64,000 nt of DNA. Origin: Sclerurus mexicanus. Lineage: Eukaryota; Chordata; Aves; Passeriformes; Furnariidae. Both the position numbers and the translations under genes were made by a program. Shown here piece after piece: positions 37,501-52,500 of this stretch; within the stretch, counting starts at the first letter, position 1, and each line of letters begins with the position of its first letter. Location of the stretch: NCBI GenBank assembly GCA_013396755.1, contig VWZF01002969.1:219408-283407 (forward strand). Reading direction: 5' to 3'. The notes under the pieces are model-generated. The model worked only from the letters and a program-made list of their open reading frames with translations, was not told the origin of the DNA and made no database searches.

Positions 37501-40500
37501 TATGAAAGTCTGATAGAGATGATGACTTTTGTGTAGGATAAAAGCAATGACATTAAGGAGTTTTTAAGAAAATAAAAGGGGTTTTCAGTACACAAAAAAG
37601 CGTGGCAGCAAGTCACAGCTTCTGTGATAGAAGCCTGTCTACCAGAAAAAGTTTGCTACTACAGTTAAAATTATTCCTGGGCTATTTTAAAGCCATATCT
37701 AACAGCTGGGGGAGCAGCAGGCAAGAAACTTAAATGTGTTATCAGTATAATCATGCTTTGCAAACAAATTCTGGATCTCCCTTTAGTTTCCTGTTCTGTT
37801 AGGTGGATTTTGAAGTTAGAAGATTTTTGAAAACTTCAAACTGGAGTTGAGTTTTAGGACTGTTTTATGAAGTAATGTGATCAGAGGATTCAGCTCCACA
37901 AAAGGAGTTTAAATAGCTTTGATAGCACATATTAGAAATAAATCGAAGTATTGGAAGAATTAAAAATACTTGCAATTAGTATGTTAGAGTAGCAGCTAAT
38001 CTAACAATTACTAACATAAACTAAAACACCTTAAAGCAAGCACAGCCTTTGTTTTGGTAAACATCTATGTGAGAGAAGGTTGGAAATCCCATAAAAAAAT
38101 AAGAAATGTCTGCTAGGAATTAGGCACACTGATTATCCATGAGTGAACATTGAGGCCATTCAATTAGATTAGTTCCAAGTATTTAATATTTAATTAAAAA
38201 TTCTTTTCTTTCTAAGCCGTGCAAGCAGAGAGGTCATATATCTAACGGAAGCACTTGAGATATTTTTGAAATACCTCTTTGAAATTTCTATTGATTCCTT
38301 ATAAGGAGAATGAACACTAAACCAACTGGAAAGAAAGGGAGGAATTGAAGCAAAGGAAGAGGTAGTATCAGGGAAAAAATAATAATAGACAGGTTAAAAG
38401 GAAAGAAGAATGAGTAAGTAGAAAAAAAAAAAAGACAAATATTTAAGTCACTCTCCAAGTCGGTGTACATTTTAAAATAAGTTATTCTGGAGCTCTTGCA
38501 GCAGATTTTTTGCAGGGAAGCTTGAATTCCTTAGCAACAAAGCAGCTGCAGCGAGAGCGCCTGGACAGCAGCCCTTGCTGAGGGGTTCCCCCGCAGGCCA
38601 GGGCAGGCTGAGGGCCGGGGAAGGGCTGCGGTGGGATTAGCGGGCACCAAGGCTTCGCTCCCGCACACGCCGCCTGCGTACACGCCGCCGTGGAACCGCT
38701 CCACGCGGGCTCCTTCCACCGGTGCCACTCGTGCAGCACGGCAGGATGTACACCTTAGTTTCACTTGCCATACCACCACAGAGCTGCATGGTGAGCTTTT
38801 GGAACGGGGTTGTCGTGTGTGGGGAAGAGGAAAGAAACCCTCAGAGAATTTGAGAGATACCACGAGGTCGGGTTTTTTGTTTTGCTTTGTTCATTTGTGG
38901 TGGTTTTTTTTAAAGAAGCCCCTAAGACAACAGATAGGGTAGGAACAAACGAGCCTATTGGTGGAAAGAACACGATTTTCTTGAGTATAGAGAGTGTTGT
39001 ATTTTGCTGTTTTTCAGAATAACACATAACTGCTATTTCTGTGGCAGCAAATCCTCACCTTCTACACGCTCCTAGAGCGAGCCAATAGGAAGGAGGCATG
39101 AGGAAAATAGGGTAAATAGACAAAAACTAATCATCCTATTCTTGAAGTCTGTTGCCAGCCACACACAGATGATTTCTCCAGGTTGTTTTTTTGGTGGGGG
39201 TTTTTTTGGATTAATAAAATACGGAGCTTTGTGCAGATAATTCTTGTTGATGAATGTCTGTGAAATTTTTAAAGGCAAGATCTAAACATTTGCTCAAATC
39301 AGCCTGGCAAAAAAATTAGGTGACTTGATGAGCCAGAAATTTAAATTTTATTCCAAACCTTTTATAAGCCAGCATTTTAATTGAAGTAAAAAAAATTGTA
39401 ATGGCTAGTAAAAAAGTAGCCTTTTAGTGCAATAAAACACATTCACATAACAGATTTTGGAAGCAAAAATGTTATATATATATATGAAAAGAACCTTGAC
39501 CTGATTATTACACAGTAGGCTAAAACTTGCTGGTTGTTTTCAACAGACTTTAATCACTTAACCTGAAATTCAGTTACTTAGAAGCACAGTTTCCAGCCAA
39601 ATAAGCAGATAAGAAAGCTGCTTTTTTATGCCTGTTTTTTCCCCATCTGTAAAATGGATACAATATTTGTAATACTTATTTCAGAGAAAATTCTCTGAGG
39701 CTTAATTTATAAATTGTTCCATCTCATATTCATTTGATAGCCCCTATCAACTGGCTTGACAGCAGTCAGTCTGAGCTACCTCCTTAGGATGTAGAGGACA
39801 CTGGTTTATATCTTCATTTTCTGTGTATGAATTCAGGGATTTGTATGTCAGGTGGGTGTGTTTCCCAGTGAGCTGGTGGTGATCTTTGGTAAAGAACTGC
39901 CAGTCTCTCCTGTTGACGCTCATAACTCTCTGCACACTGGCTGAGCGCTCCCTGGTACAGGGAATCAGGGATCTAATAAGCCAGTAGCCTGAATTCCAAG
40001 AGATAAGATCCAGATTCTGGTACCTGAGTAAACTGTTGCATTACATATTGCAGACTCAGCAGGTGATTCAGGTGGCAAATGAGGTAGAATGGAAAGATAG
40101 AGTGAGACTCAATTTATGTTTGAACTTACTGTTCCCACTTTAGCTATATTGTTTATTCTAGATATAGAAAATATTATTCTCCTTGTTCTGATAGAGGGCT
40201 TGAATTTTAATCGCAAAGTGTTTATTTTATTATAGATGTTCAGTGAATTTTTATTTTTTTTTAAATTCTTTTCTCTGCAGAGATCCGCTCAGTCCTGAAG
40301 CTTCATCTCTTACACACTCACATGCCAAGGTATCAAAGTCAAAGCTATCCCGGTTATTTTTTATTCTAGTAGGATTTCCCCATTTCATTTTGGTTTTGAG
40401 GCTGTGCTACACTGGGGACTTAGATGAGTGGGAAGCCAAAAGGAAGTGATGCCCAAAGCAGTGCTACAGGAACAGCGTTACCAGGGTTCTCAGTGCCACT

Positions 40501-43500
40501 GCTGGTTAAGTGGACTTACATCATGTTTAATTTTTGTGTTTATATTTCCTCTTCTATAAAGCATTTATGGAAGTGTTCAGTGTTTAGAACATCAAATTAA
40601 GAATTCCAAGAAGAAAATATTAGAATATAATTATTTTCCTGCTATCTTCCCTTCCCTCCCTCAGCTGTATAATAGTAAAGGCAGTACTTCTAGATGTAAT
40701 AATAAACAACTAGTCAGACTAAGTGAATATAGGAAACATAAAGGAAAGATGAGGTTGACATTAGGAATGAACTCAGTCGTCTCTAATTACAACCATATTG
40801 AATCTTTTAGGAGGTGAGCTACAGCTTCCAAAACACTGTCTGCAGTTATTTATCAGAATACAGTAGAAAGCCCTCTAATTTTTCAAGAATATTTGGGAGA
40901 AATTAATAGAAATAATGTTAGAACTTCCTTCTACAGGAAATTTATAAGACTAAAATGCATAAAATACCGTATTTTTGAAGGCATAATAAGCATTTTTCAG
41001 AAGAACGTACTCTGATGACAATCCAGTAATTAATACCTTGGTAACAGCTCAGGGCTTTGCCTGTGCATAGGTTTATTTTGAATACGTGTGCAGAAACTCC
41101 CACGAGCCAATCACTGTTGGAAGTATTACAATCAGACATAAAATACAGACATAAAAGTTGCAAGATAAAGATGAGTACAAATAAAACCAAAAAACTGCTG
41201 TTTTGAAAGTCTGAAAAGCACACTTTGAAAAATATCCTTGAGTCCGGATATATTAAGAAGAAAAAAAAACCACATCAAAAACCCCCCACATGCTAGGAAA
41301 AAAGTAATTACTAATTAAAGAAAATAAAATTATACTTTCTGAAAAAAATTTGTAGGTAGCAAACAAGAAGAAATGTGCTTCTGTGCCCATGGATCAGAAC
41401 AGACCATACTCTGGAAGTAAGGGAAAAAGAACAACTCCAAGGTATATCAGACATCCCCTTTGGTTTGTCATAAAATCTTTTAGTTGCTATTTTTGTCTGG
41501 CAGGTTCTTTTATTCATGTATGCTTCTGTATTTATAGAAATAATGTATCAAACTGGTCCTCCTCAGTCAGCTCCACCATGTGGCTGTCTCTGTTTACTTG
41601 CACCAAAAATTATCAGTAAGCGTGTGATTGATACTACAGCAACAAAACTGCTACTTTCTGCTTCATCCCTTCTCAAGGCTGACAGCTGAACTCTAAATTC
41701 CTTCAGTGAAAGGTGGCCCAGTGAGCACACATGTGAGAAATACAGAAATGCAGCACCTGAGGCAACCTGAGGTGCTGCAGACTGATTTGGGATGTGGAAA
41801 CACGAGGCCCTCAAGGGTCTCCTCTGTCCTAGGCCAGGCATAATGATGGTATAGTAGGAGAACAACCAGAGGGGACAGAGTTCCACAGATTAACTTGGGA
41901 GGGGGGAAATAGCAGCTACAGCCAATAGAACATTGCTCTCTTTCTTTCTTTTACTCTGATGTAGTTATGAATTTGTTGCAGGAGAAAACCATGCCAGCAT
42001 CTTCTCAGTAGAAAATGGTAGCATTTTCTCTGCCTCCTACATTATTATAGTATGTAAAATCCTGTAATTGTTTATGTGGAATACGGTAAAGGTGAGATCC
42101 ACAAGAAGATGAGAAATTGCCATCAATGCATCTTTCATATGAATTCAAGTAAGGCAATTGCATTGGATACATAACTGTACAGTCTTATAAATAGCAAATA
42201 CATTACATTTTTGTAAATTTTTTGCATTTTGAATTTAAAATCGAGGGTTTTCTTTTTTTAGTTCAAAAATAAGAAACCTGGAAGTACAAAGTGCTGATGG
42301 TGTTGCAGTGCTGGAAGATTGCGTAGGTTTTTCTTTAACCAAGACAATAAGCAGAATTGAAGAAAAACTAAAGAAAGGAGGCTTACCAGATTGTCCAGAT
42401 GATGATACTATTCCAAGTGTTGGAAATGAAATGGCAGCAGGTAAGTTTCCTTCCATGGTTAGTACTTTTATTCTACTTCATGACTGTTAGAAGTAGATTT
42501 TCCTGGGGAGGGTGGGAGGGAGAAAGAGCTGCTGTAAAAATTGCAGGGAAAATTCCAAAGACCTTAAGTTAAAGAAGGGTTTTCCTCTTTGCATAGTCTT
42601 AGAGGAAGATCAGATCATGTATCAATGAATAATTATGTGGAACAGTGAATTTTTAGCTTCATTTCCACCTTTGTAAGGACATATTTGGGTGGTTACATAT
42701 GTTAATATAAGTGCATAACATTTGATTCATTTCACTGGGAAAACAGAAGTACATGATGCTAAGCTTGTATTTCCAAAAAAATGAACTTCAATCCTTTGCA
42801 CAAACTCTGCCTTTAGAGGAAAAGGCCTTTCCTCAGACCAGTGCTATGGATCTTAGTAAATGGCCTAAACAAGGTAATGTTTCAGCTACAGTGTTTGAAT
42901 GAGAATCCAGATACTTTCCCAGTCCAAATGCTGTGTTTATGTCTGTCCTAGAAACAGAACAGGAAAGGGGGTTGATATATTTGCCAGTGAGGCTAAAGGA
43001 ATGATGTGCATCTGTCTTTTTGGCTCTGGTGTGATAAAAGTGACTTTGTGTAGTTCCTTACAATGCTAAAGCAAGCATGAGGTCAGAGATTCACCACAGG
43101 AGCACAAAGTGCCTGACCCCTCTTCTTTTCATCTAACAGCTTGATGTCTACAGGCATTCCAACACAGGAATAGCTTGGTTTCTAGCCTCATGTAATTCTG
43201 TGCACATCTTCAGGTACCAAGTCTCCCTAAACAGACCCTCAGCCATCTTTTTTTTATAGTTCTTTCTCCTGAACCAAATAGAAATTGCTTTGGCTTGCAT
43301 TGGAAGCTTACATCAAATTAATTCAAGGTAACTCAAGAAGAGTTATTAAGTTATTACTGGTGCCAGGCAGTTAGGTCTCACTGACCAAGGGCATATATTT
43401 GAGTATTGAGAATTGTTTCTGTAACTTTAATGATGAAATGAAAATACTCTGGATTGATTTTTGCTTTTTACATTTGATATGGACTGTTTAGAACACTCCT

Positions 43501-46500
43501 TAATATGGTAAATAAGCTGTTGCAGAGCATTCCAGCATTATCAGACTCACAGAACAGTCACAAGGAAGCAGAGGTAGGAATTAAGCAGGCCCTGTTACAG
43601 CGAGGGCTGATCCCTCAGTGGGAATCTCCAGTAAGAGATTCCTTAGGCCAAGGTGCCTTTGCTTGGCTCTTTAGGCCAACGTGCTGATCAGGTTCCATAG
43701 CATTGTCCTTTCCCTGAGCTTCTTGCAGTGCTCTTCCTGGACTTGGGTTCCATGGCTTTATTTCACGATTACAGGTTACCACAGTGCAGCCAGTTTTCTG
43801 CCAACACAGCTGCTTCCACATTTTCTCAGGGGCTGTTTCTGCGGGTTATAACTCCACTCTGCAGTAACCAGCAACAGTAGAAGCACACAGATATACAGAA
43901 GGCTGAAGCTCTGTTGTTATCTAATATACGCACACACAGAGAACAAAATACCTGAATGCATTGTTGCTCTTCATGTTGACCTTCATATTATCTCAGGAAT
44001 TCAAGACATCTGTTCTTTCTTGTGCAGCACCAGAGTCTGACATCCTTTTCTTGTTTACCAGTCCCTACAATGTTAGTTACTTTATAACCCAAGACCATCC
44101 TATAAAGTGATGCTCCTCCCTCTTATCAGCTTCATCAGGTGACTAAAATTGACCAGTTAGGAAGCTAATTGTGTAATTACCTCCTGTGAGAATTCAAACA
44201 TATTTCGATCACAGGCACCTCCTAGGACTGATCTGGTTCTAGTTGTGTCTTGAATTTTCACAAGTTTTACTACTAAGTGCTCTTAATGACACACAGCTGA
44301 CTAAGACAGTTGTCTGTGGACTAACAGCTGAGTAAAAGAGGAAAGAAAATTGTAAAAGAAGCGGTTTTTACAGGTATTAGAGTGATCCGTCATGGAGCTT
44401 ACATTGTTCACAACAGCTAAGTGATAGCTGGTAAAGAAATTTGTATATGAAACTGATTTTAGAATAGTTAAAACTGATGTTGAAGTACTGCAAAAGAATC
44501 TCATGGTAGTGAGGTGACAGAGTGCATGTTTATGTTCTGTATTAAAGAGTGCAAAGTAACACAACTGTCCAATTACACCTACTTCACAACAAATACACCT
44601 ACTACATAACTCCAATTACACCTGCTGTCACTAATTAAGACATTGCCAAAAGCATAAACTTATTGCCTGTTCTCAGTGGAGAAGGCAAATGAATTGTTAC
44701 CAGTCTTTCAGAAGATAACAGAAAGCACTGTCGTGTTTCCATCACGCTATGATATAACTGATGCTACCCCACGTTGAGTACGGCCCGCAGTTCTGCACAC
44801 CCCTTCTCAGATCCAGGGTGTAGAACTAGCAAAGATACAGCTAAGAGTGCACAGTGGCAATTAGAAGTGTGGAACAGCTTGAAGTGGAATCTTCAGTTTG
44901 AAAACAAAACAGTTAAAGGCAATATGAAAGATGTGTAATGAAAACAGGAACGGTAAAGGAAAAGCTGTCTTCCTGTAAAGCAAATACTAGTAAATGCCAC
45001 GTTAGATTGGATTTGAAGCAAGCTATATGAAGTGCTTCTCTTTCACCTAATGCACAATTAGCCAACTCATTGCCACAAGATACTGTGAATGCCAAACTAC
45101 AGTATGTCTTCTGAAGAAAATCAGACAACTTAATAGTATAGAAGTACCTGAGAGGGTATTACACGTGAGGGCTTCAATATGGTCTCCATCTCCATAACCA
45201 CTGGTTAACAGAAGCTAGCAAGGAATAAAGGTCAGTCCGTATCTTATTTTTGCATGGTGTTTTTCCTAAATCCTACGTGCTATTGGCCTCTGAGGAGTTA
45301 CAGCTTAAGCTTCAGTAACAGTTCATAAGGGAAGGTGGGTGAAGCTAAAAGCATTCCTGTTACAGTAAATGAACACATGGACCCATCCATTCCTTCACTC
45401 TGCTCCAGATACTCCTCCTCCACTTTATTCTTTCCCCTTATAAGTACTGTGAATAATGGTTATTCCTGTGTTGCTCAACTTGGTCCTCAGACTGTTCCCA
45501 TGCTTTGTGCCTGTGGAAGTTCAGGGGGAGTTCCTGGTGAATGATCTGGGGAATAAGAAGTAAAAGAACAAACTGTTCACACACAGCTTGTTTTGCGATA
45601 ACAGTCCATTTCTTAGCTGTCCAAGAGCAAGAAACTACTTCGCTTGGAAAAAACATCTGATTAAATGGGTTTAATTTTGAACGGAGCTCTTTAAAAAAGC
45701 AGAGACAACTGTGTGGGAGGGGTATTTACCTATTTGGAGGGCTTTGCATCTGCACTGAATTCTTTGTGCACAGTTTACAATTACTTTGGCTGTCACTACA
45801 CAAATTGCAGCTACAGATGATTGCACTGGAGACGTGCCCTACAATGTAGTTTCCTTGACTTCAAACTCAAGAAATGCTCTAATGTACAGCACAGGATGAT
45901 GCAAGTTTTCAATAAGTTTCAATTTTGAGAATTATGTGTCTTTTACATTTTAAGGATGTCAAGTTCAGTCATTAAAAGAAAAAAAAGATCTATACAAAGC
46001 TTTGCCTGAGAATGAGAAACCTGCAACATCTTTTCAGAAATCTGAGTTATTTGCCTATTTCTCATTAATAATTATAAACAATGTAGAGTGTTTCTAAAAA
46101 TAAGAACACGAAAGTGAGTTCTAGTATCAGTCTTGCTGCTTTTCTGCATAGAATAATGAATACTTGTGGATATTAAAGGTAACTTTTTATGTTCACAGAA
46201 GCTCAAATCAGATTTCTTAAGGCAAAGTTACGTGTTACGCAGGAAGACCTGGCAAATGTAGTGTTTGAATGCAGGAAAAAGGTAAGAGCTGAATTTTCTT
46301 TCTTATCTATAGAAATGGAGTAGGTTCCCCTTTACCAAACAATCACAAATCTCTCAACATTTCCTTTTCAATTATTAAGAGCTGAAGTTTTATTTTTTTA
46401 AAATACCCTAAGAATTTAGAATCAAGGACAGGAATTTCTGTAGAAATGTGATCTTGGGCTAAAAGCTCGCAAAATACAGTTAAGGAAAAAGAATTTGAGG

Positions 46501-49500
46501 CAGGAAAGAACCCCTGGGAATGAAGACCTGCCCCAGCTGCAGGAACACTGGTGCTTCAGAGGGCCCAAACCATCCCTGCTGGGAAGGAGGAGGTACCAGA
46601 GCCTGAGGAAAAGGAGGAGGAAACAAGTGAAATACAGATTTTGGTGTACAGAGAGAAGATAAGTCGTGCCCAGAGCTGGGTGATGGGATGAGAGGGATGC
46701 TTGGGGCAGAGTGAGAAATAGGAAAGCTTGAGAAATAGTCAGGTGCTTTTGGTGTCATTGGTGGATCAAAGTGTGGAAACAGCTGATCTGTGAATCCGCC
46801 TTAAGTGGACTATTGTAATCAAAACAGCAGTTCAGCTTCCTCAGCTCCCAAGAGTACAATTGATGCAGAGGACAATATTTGGAATTACGTTTGGGCAGAT
46901 CAAGCTGAACTTAAGGCATAGTGAAGCTACACTGATATATCACTGTTAGAGTGTACAAGTGAGTTTTATGAACTGCACTGTCTGGCAATCTGTTTTCAAG
47001 TGATGCTCAAACATCTCTTGAACTGTAAAACCTTAAACAGCTCGTATCTGTCTGCCAGAGGGATCACCTCTTATTCATGTATTTGTAATCAAGCAAAATT
47101 TGTAAATCAGTTTTCCTTAACTGGATTATTTAGTTGTGGTCTTTTGACCTTAGAATGCTTTTTTCCACCTGTTCTTCAGTCCCAAATGTGATGACATTCA
47201 GAACACACAGCAAAACACCTGTATGTTTTTTCTCAAGGTTTTAATTTAGAGTTAAGGAGCGGGACGATATTAAATGAGACTTCTGAGACAAGTGCATGAA
47301 GGAAATCTTTAGAAGTAATTAGATTTTGGTATTTTATATCTGTATTTCATTTTTATCAACACAGGTGCTTCTCATTTCAATACGTTTCTGCTGTTGGTTT
47401 TAAAGATATTTTCATTTTCAAAACAAATACAGTTCTGTCAGTAGCTACTGAACTTCATTCCATCCCAAACCCACTACAGACTTCAGTTACTGTAGCAGAT
47501 GACAGAAGACAACCTCGTACCTATTCCTGTTCTTCTCCCATAGCATTCTGCATGTAAATGTATCATTTGGGGTACTAGATTCTCTGGTGTGAAAATAACT
47601 TCATTACATTCACAAGGTCACCAAAATTTCATTTTGGCCAAGTCTTGAGGTAGATTCTGGGTTTGGTTCCAATTCACAGTCCAGCTGTTAAAAGGAAGGA
47701 GTAAGCCTGTTTTAAATAGAAAGAGGTGGGAGTCCTGAGGTGCATGTGATCACACACAGATTTCCCAGGTGAGCAGCTTGTATTCCAAGGGGCCGAGAGA
47801 GACTTGTTTTCACAGCAGCCTCATTTTTTGGTAAAGAAGTGAAGGGCATAACGTGTCTCTTAAATAACCTACATTAGTATTCCCTTATAAAGTTTGAAAG
47901 GTTATAAAAGAAAAATGCCTTGAATTATAATGCCTAATGTGGGATGTAATTGCCAGGAGGTCATGAATCTAATATGGGATTCACTTGATGTTAAGAGAAT
48001 CTTAAATTTGAATACTTGATGTACCCTGGATCATCAGCTTGCTTTTAAGTCAAAACCAGATATCTCCTAAAATATAATGGATTGGTTTATCAGTAATTAT
48101 GTTCTTTTCTTTTTCCTATAATTTTTTGCTAATATGTGCATTTAGCTATTCTCACAAAAATGTCACAAAATATCTGTCCCACTGTTATTCATATTATTCT
48201 ATAACACACTGATGTTTCTTAAAACGTTTGAGCTATGAGAAATTAAATGTTTTACATAATACTACAAGACAGTTTCAAGTAGAAGACTGCAGAAAATTAA
48301 ATGAGAGAAGTGTTACTGTTTTTTGAAGTAGTATGCTAGTAAAAGAGTGTCGTTTTCTTAGTTATTACCATGGAATTTAAAAAACCTTATCTCTATAGTA
48401 TGTATATTTTGACTGACTTTTATTTACAAGACATTATTGCTGCATTATCCTCTTGCTTCCTTCAATGATGTAGTTTTTTTTGCTAATTACTGCCAAACAG
48501 GATGATGAGAATCGGAATTTAGAAACTCGGCTGAAAGATACTGAAGAGGAAAACGCTAGGCTGCAGCACACAATCAGCATGCAGCAGTCCCAGACTGAGA
48601 AGTACAAAGTGTTGTCACAAGAAGCAAACAAAAAAAGTGAAGGGTTGCAACAGGAGGTCATTGCACTGGAAAAGGTATTGCAAATATTACTCTCATTTAT
48701 CTCACAGAAGGGAAAAACCCCACATCAGGTCACCCTCTGTACCCTAGTTTGATAGATCCATATCCAGTGATCCCAGTAGCGTTTCAATCTCTCTTAATAG
48801 TTTTAGAAGTTCTATTTTTAAGTGGTGTAATCGATTTTTTTAAAGGAAGAAATAATACATTTTGCTAACTGCTTTTCTTCTTCATCTACAATCATATATT
48901 CCTGTATTTTAAAATTAAGCTCCTGTATAAAAGACCCATAAGAAACAAAACAACCTTTTCAGAAACTGCTGTCAAATTCACAAAGGAACCCTGAAAAATA
49001 CAAGGGAACTTTACTTTTCTGGGTTTAATTATAATTGTTAAAAAATTCCTTCTGTAATATGAATTCTGTTGTAAACTGTGGAAGCTAGTGACCATTTTTT
49101 CAAGCAGCACCTGCAGCTTGTGTTAGTACGTTGTGCAGGTGGAGGAAGGGATGTGTGTTTGTTCTTTGGAAAAGCAGCCACTCCAGTCTGGATGAGCCCA
49201 AGCTAACGGGGCTGCTGCTGCACCCACACGAGCGCAGTGCTGTCCGTGCCTGGGCCAGCAGATGCTGCGTGCACAGCTTTGCTTGGTTGCAAGTGAATCT
49301 TAAGGGCAGCGTGTGTTTTTAATTACTCAGAGCTAGAGGGGTTGACTTCCAAAGTACATGTAATACAACTAGGAGAATGTTTCACTTCAAAATTTGGGGA
49401 AAATGGAACACAACTCAGCCTAACAAACTCATTATACTTCTATTAAATCACACTATGCATTTGGGTAGGCACGCTTGTGTCTTAATGCTTTGTAGTTCTG

Positions 49501-52500
49501 GCATTTTAAAACTAAAATGGTCTTTGTGGTCTTTTTGTGCAGATACTTGGAGGTTTTAAGTTCCCTTAAGTAAGTACCTTGATGGTGATTCTGTCAGGAA
49601 AAATAATTAATAGTAGTAGTCATACTACTCATCAGCTCACAGAAAACAGAGCTAAGAGATTTACAAAGTCATTTAGTCCCTTCTCTTAAAGCAAGACAGG
49701 ACAGATTATATCCAAACCATCCTGGACATAAGTTTGTTTAACCTGTACTTAAAGCCGCCTGTGATGGCAGCTTCCATCACGTCCTTAGCCACTCTATGCT
49801 GATTCTTGCACACAGTCACAAGAGGTATTTAGGAATGCTGGGATGAAAAGTTTTCTCACTTCTGCTGTACTGGTACCATATCCAGAACGTGGTCACTTCC
49901 CTCGCTTGTCTTGTTCTGGACTTACCATCCTCAGCTGCTTCAATTATTCCTCATAGGAATAATTTTCTAGAATTCATCAAGGCTGCCAATCAGATCATGA
50001 AAAACAGTGGTAGTCCTTTAAAATACTAAGGCAGCAAAAAAGCCAAGTATATGTAATGAATGGTTCTCTGCTAATTCAGAAGTCACTTTACATATTTTTT
50101 CTGCTATAAGAAATTACCTAGCTACAAAAAGCATACTTAGGAAAATACTTTTGCAGTAACTGCTTAATTCTCCTGTGGACTTAGGGGTCTGAAAACCATT
50201 CTAATTTTTAGGTACAAAGTATTATTCAATACTGCATAACTAATGTAGTATAGATTAATTCTAGACCTGTTTAAAAGCGATTTCCTGTGAGCACAGGCCT
50301 GAGCTGGTGCTAATGTGCTGCTAAACTCTGAAGACTCATACTTTAAGTCCAGAGAAAGTTTTCTGTGTAGTTGAAATAGCACAAATGTAACCTCTGATTC
50401 TGGGGCTTTTGTTGCGGTATCTCTTCCAACACAGATGATACCAGACCCTAGCTGTGATACAAGCTTCCCCAAACTTCCTTAGGTTATCAACACTTTGTGC
50501 AAATTCAGAAGTCCCCCAGGTGCTTTTTTGGTATGTGCCTAGGCAAAGATTCTCCCTTGCTTTTCACAGTTCACCTGAAACGTGGTAACTACTTTGTTAT
50601 TTTTACATTTCATTCTTCTGGTGTTTGTGCTCTGTGAACCTTTCTGCTGCAACACCCACCTCAGGCAGCAGCTGAATTCTGCTGCTCATGGAAACGTCCC
50701 TCCTTTTCTTTCCAGCATTCCTTTTTTTCCTTTTCCATCTAGTTGTTAGAATAAATGCTATCATCTTTCCTGTCTTTTTTTCACCACCAGCCTACAAGAA
50801 ATTCCTTTCTCTGTATTCTCTCCCTTATTCATTCAGTCTAAGCTATAGTTAGATAATGGTCCAGGGGACACCAAAGTTGTGCTCTTATTCTTTTTGAGGC
50901 TTTGTGCAGGGGGTTTATAATCTGCCTTGCAGAAGGGCTTGGCTCTCTCTCCAGTGTTTTTTGGGGAGGACAAGAGTTGCAGAGCTTCCTAAAGACAGAA
51001 GTGCTGCCTACACTGCTACTGGGAAGGCAGCAGCTTTAAAACAGAGTAGTTTATCCCCAACTCTCAGAGAAACATGATATGAGAAAATTAATCCTGCTTT
51101 AAGTATTGAAGAATTGGCAGAAACCTTGCCTGGTTACAAAATAAAACACTTATTTCAGATATTTTCAAGATTAAAAACTTGGGAGTCGAATATATTTAAC
51201 AATATACCCTCACTGGATGACTTGCAAAAAAATCCTTGATAAGGTATTATGTGTGACAGTGAATGTCAAAAAGCCCTAAGGAATCCTTATAATTTTTTCA
51301 TTAAATTATATGATTAGCTGATAATTTGCATTGCATTGCATGCAGACTATTTTTTTTGTCATTAAAACTGTATTCAAAAGCTTTTCATATTAATGCAGAA
51401 TAAAATACATAGCACAAAAGATTTAGTTGACTTGATTCACAGCTCCAAGATACAAGACAAAGAGATCAATTAGTATGTATTTCTTGGATAAATCATGAGG
51501 AAGTCCTAAGTAATCACCACAGAGCAGGAATTGAGAAAGTAGAATAATTACTCAGAAATTAGACTGTCTGAGGGCAAAAGGTTAACAACAAGGCCCTTCT
51601 CTACCTTGATTTGGTTTAAAAAGTCTTTCTTTGCCTGTTACTAAAAGTTTGATACTTTAAAAAAAAGTTGGGTTTTTTTCATAAAAGACAAATGTGCTTT
51701 TTCTGCCAGGATTGTTTCTTTTACTTTGGCTATTATCTATATTCCCCAACCTTTGGTCTGATTCTTCTGTCCCTCAGCCTGGTCTCTTTTTCTCATTTCC
51801 CCACTTCCAGCACTATGAAGCAGTCAGCAGAGTCGAGGGAACTGTTTTCCTTGGTGCCATAAACACTCGATGACCTGTTTTCTGCCAGATGAAACAGTTC
51901 CTACCCTCAGCCATCTTCAGGGGGCTGCTTTAACTTCCTGGTGGTAATTGATGTTGTAATCTCTGGGGAAAAGGGGTAAAAGGGACAGGTGGGAAGAAGC
52001 ACCTGGGAACACGAGCCATCGTTCCAAAATCTGACACAGACTGGACACAGCAAGATTTTTTTCTTTCTGTTACTGAGCATACAAGGTTTTTCAGTCAGTT
52101 CTGGGGACAAGGATGAGAAAGATCCTTTTTTTTCAAGATTTCAAAGGAGAAGGGGATATTTTAACGGTAGAATTGTCTTTGAGACAGATTCTATCTGCAG
52201 GCCAAAGAAGTCCACAGACTCTTCAGCTTTCAAGGGTAAGCCTTGTTGTAAATGTGTTGTCCACACAGGAGTCATTCAAACACCCATCATTCGTGTTGTC
52301 TGTGTTTATCCTTTGCTCCTAACCCAGGAACTGGAGAACCTAAAGCGTGTTCAAAAGCAGGCCACAGCCACTCAGAGTGCAACAGAGGTTCGCCTGAACA
52401 GGGCCCTGGAGGAAGTGGAAAGGTATAAAGTGGAGCTGAATAAACTGAAGCAAAGCAACAAGGTACAGTGGCTTAGGAAAACAATTTCCAACCTGTAATC

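Larger units (their letters stand above)
36701..40280 (+). other. TEX9 intron 3
   Basis: A 3.6-kb intron. It carries a CpG-rich patch at 38520-38760 and a MIR/L2-like fragment near 39.6 kb. A 133-codon open frame at 37075-37476 has no family resemblance or splice support. Confidence 0.6.

Noticed and set aside
46480..46758. Proline/serine-rich antisense frame in TEX9 intron 7
   Set aside because: Reflects a purine-rich plus strand; no domain or splice context.
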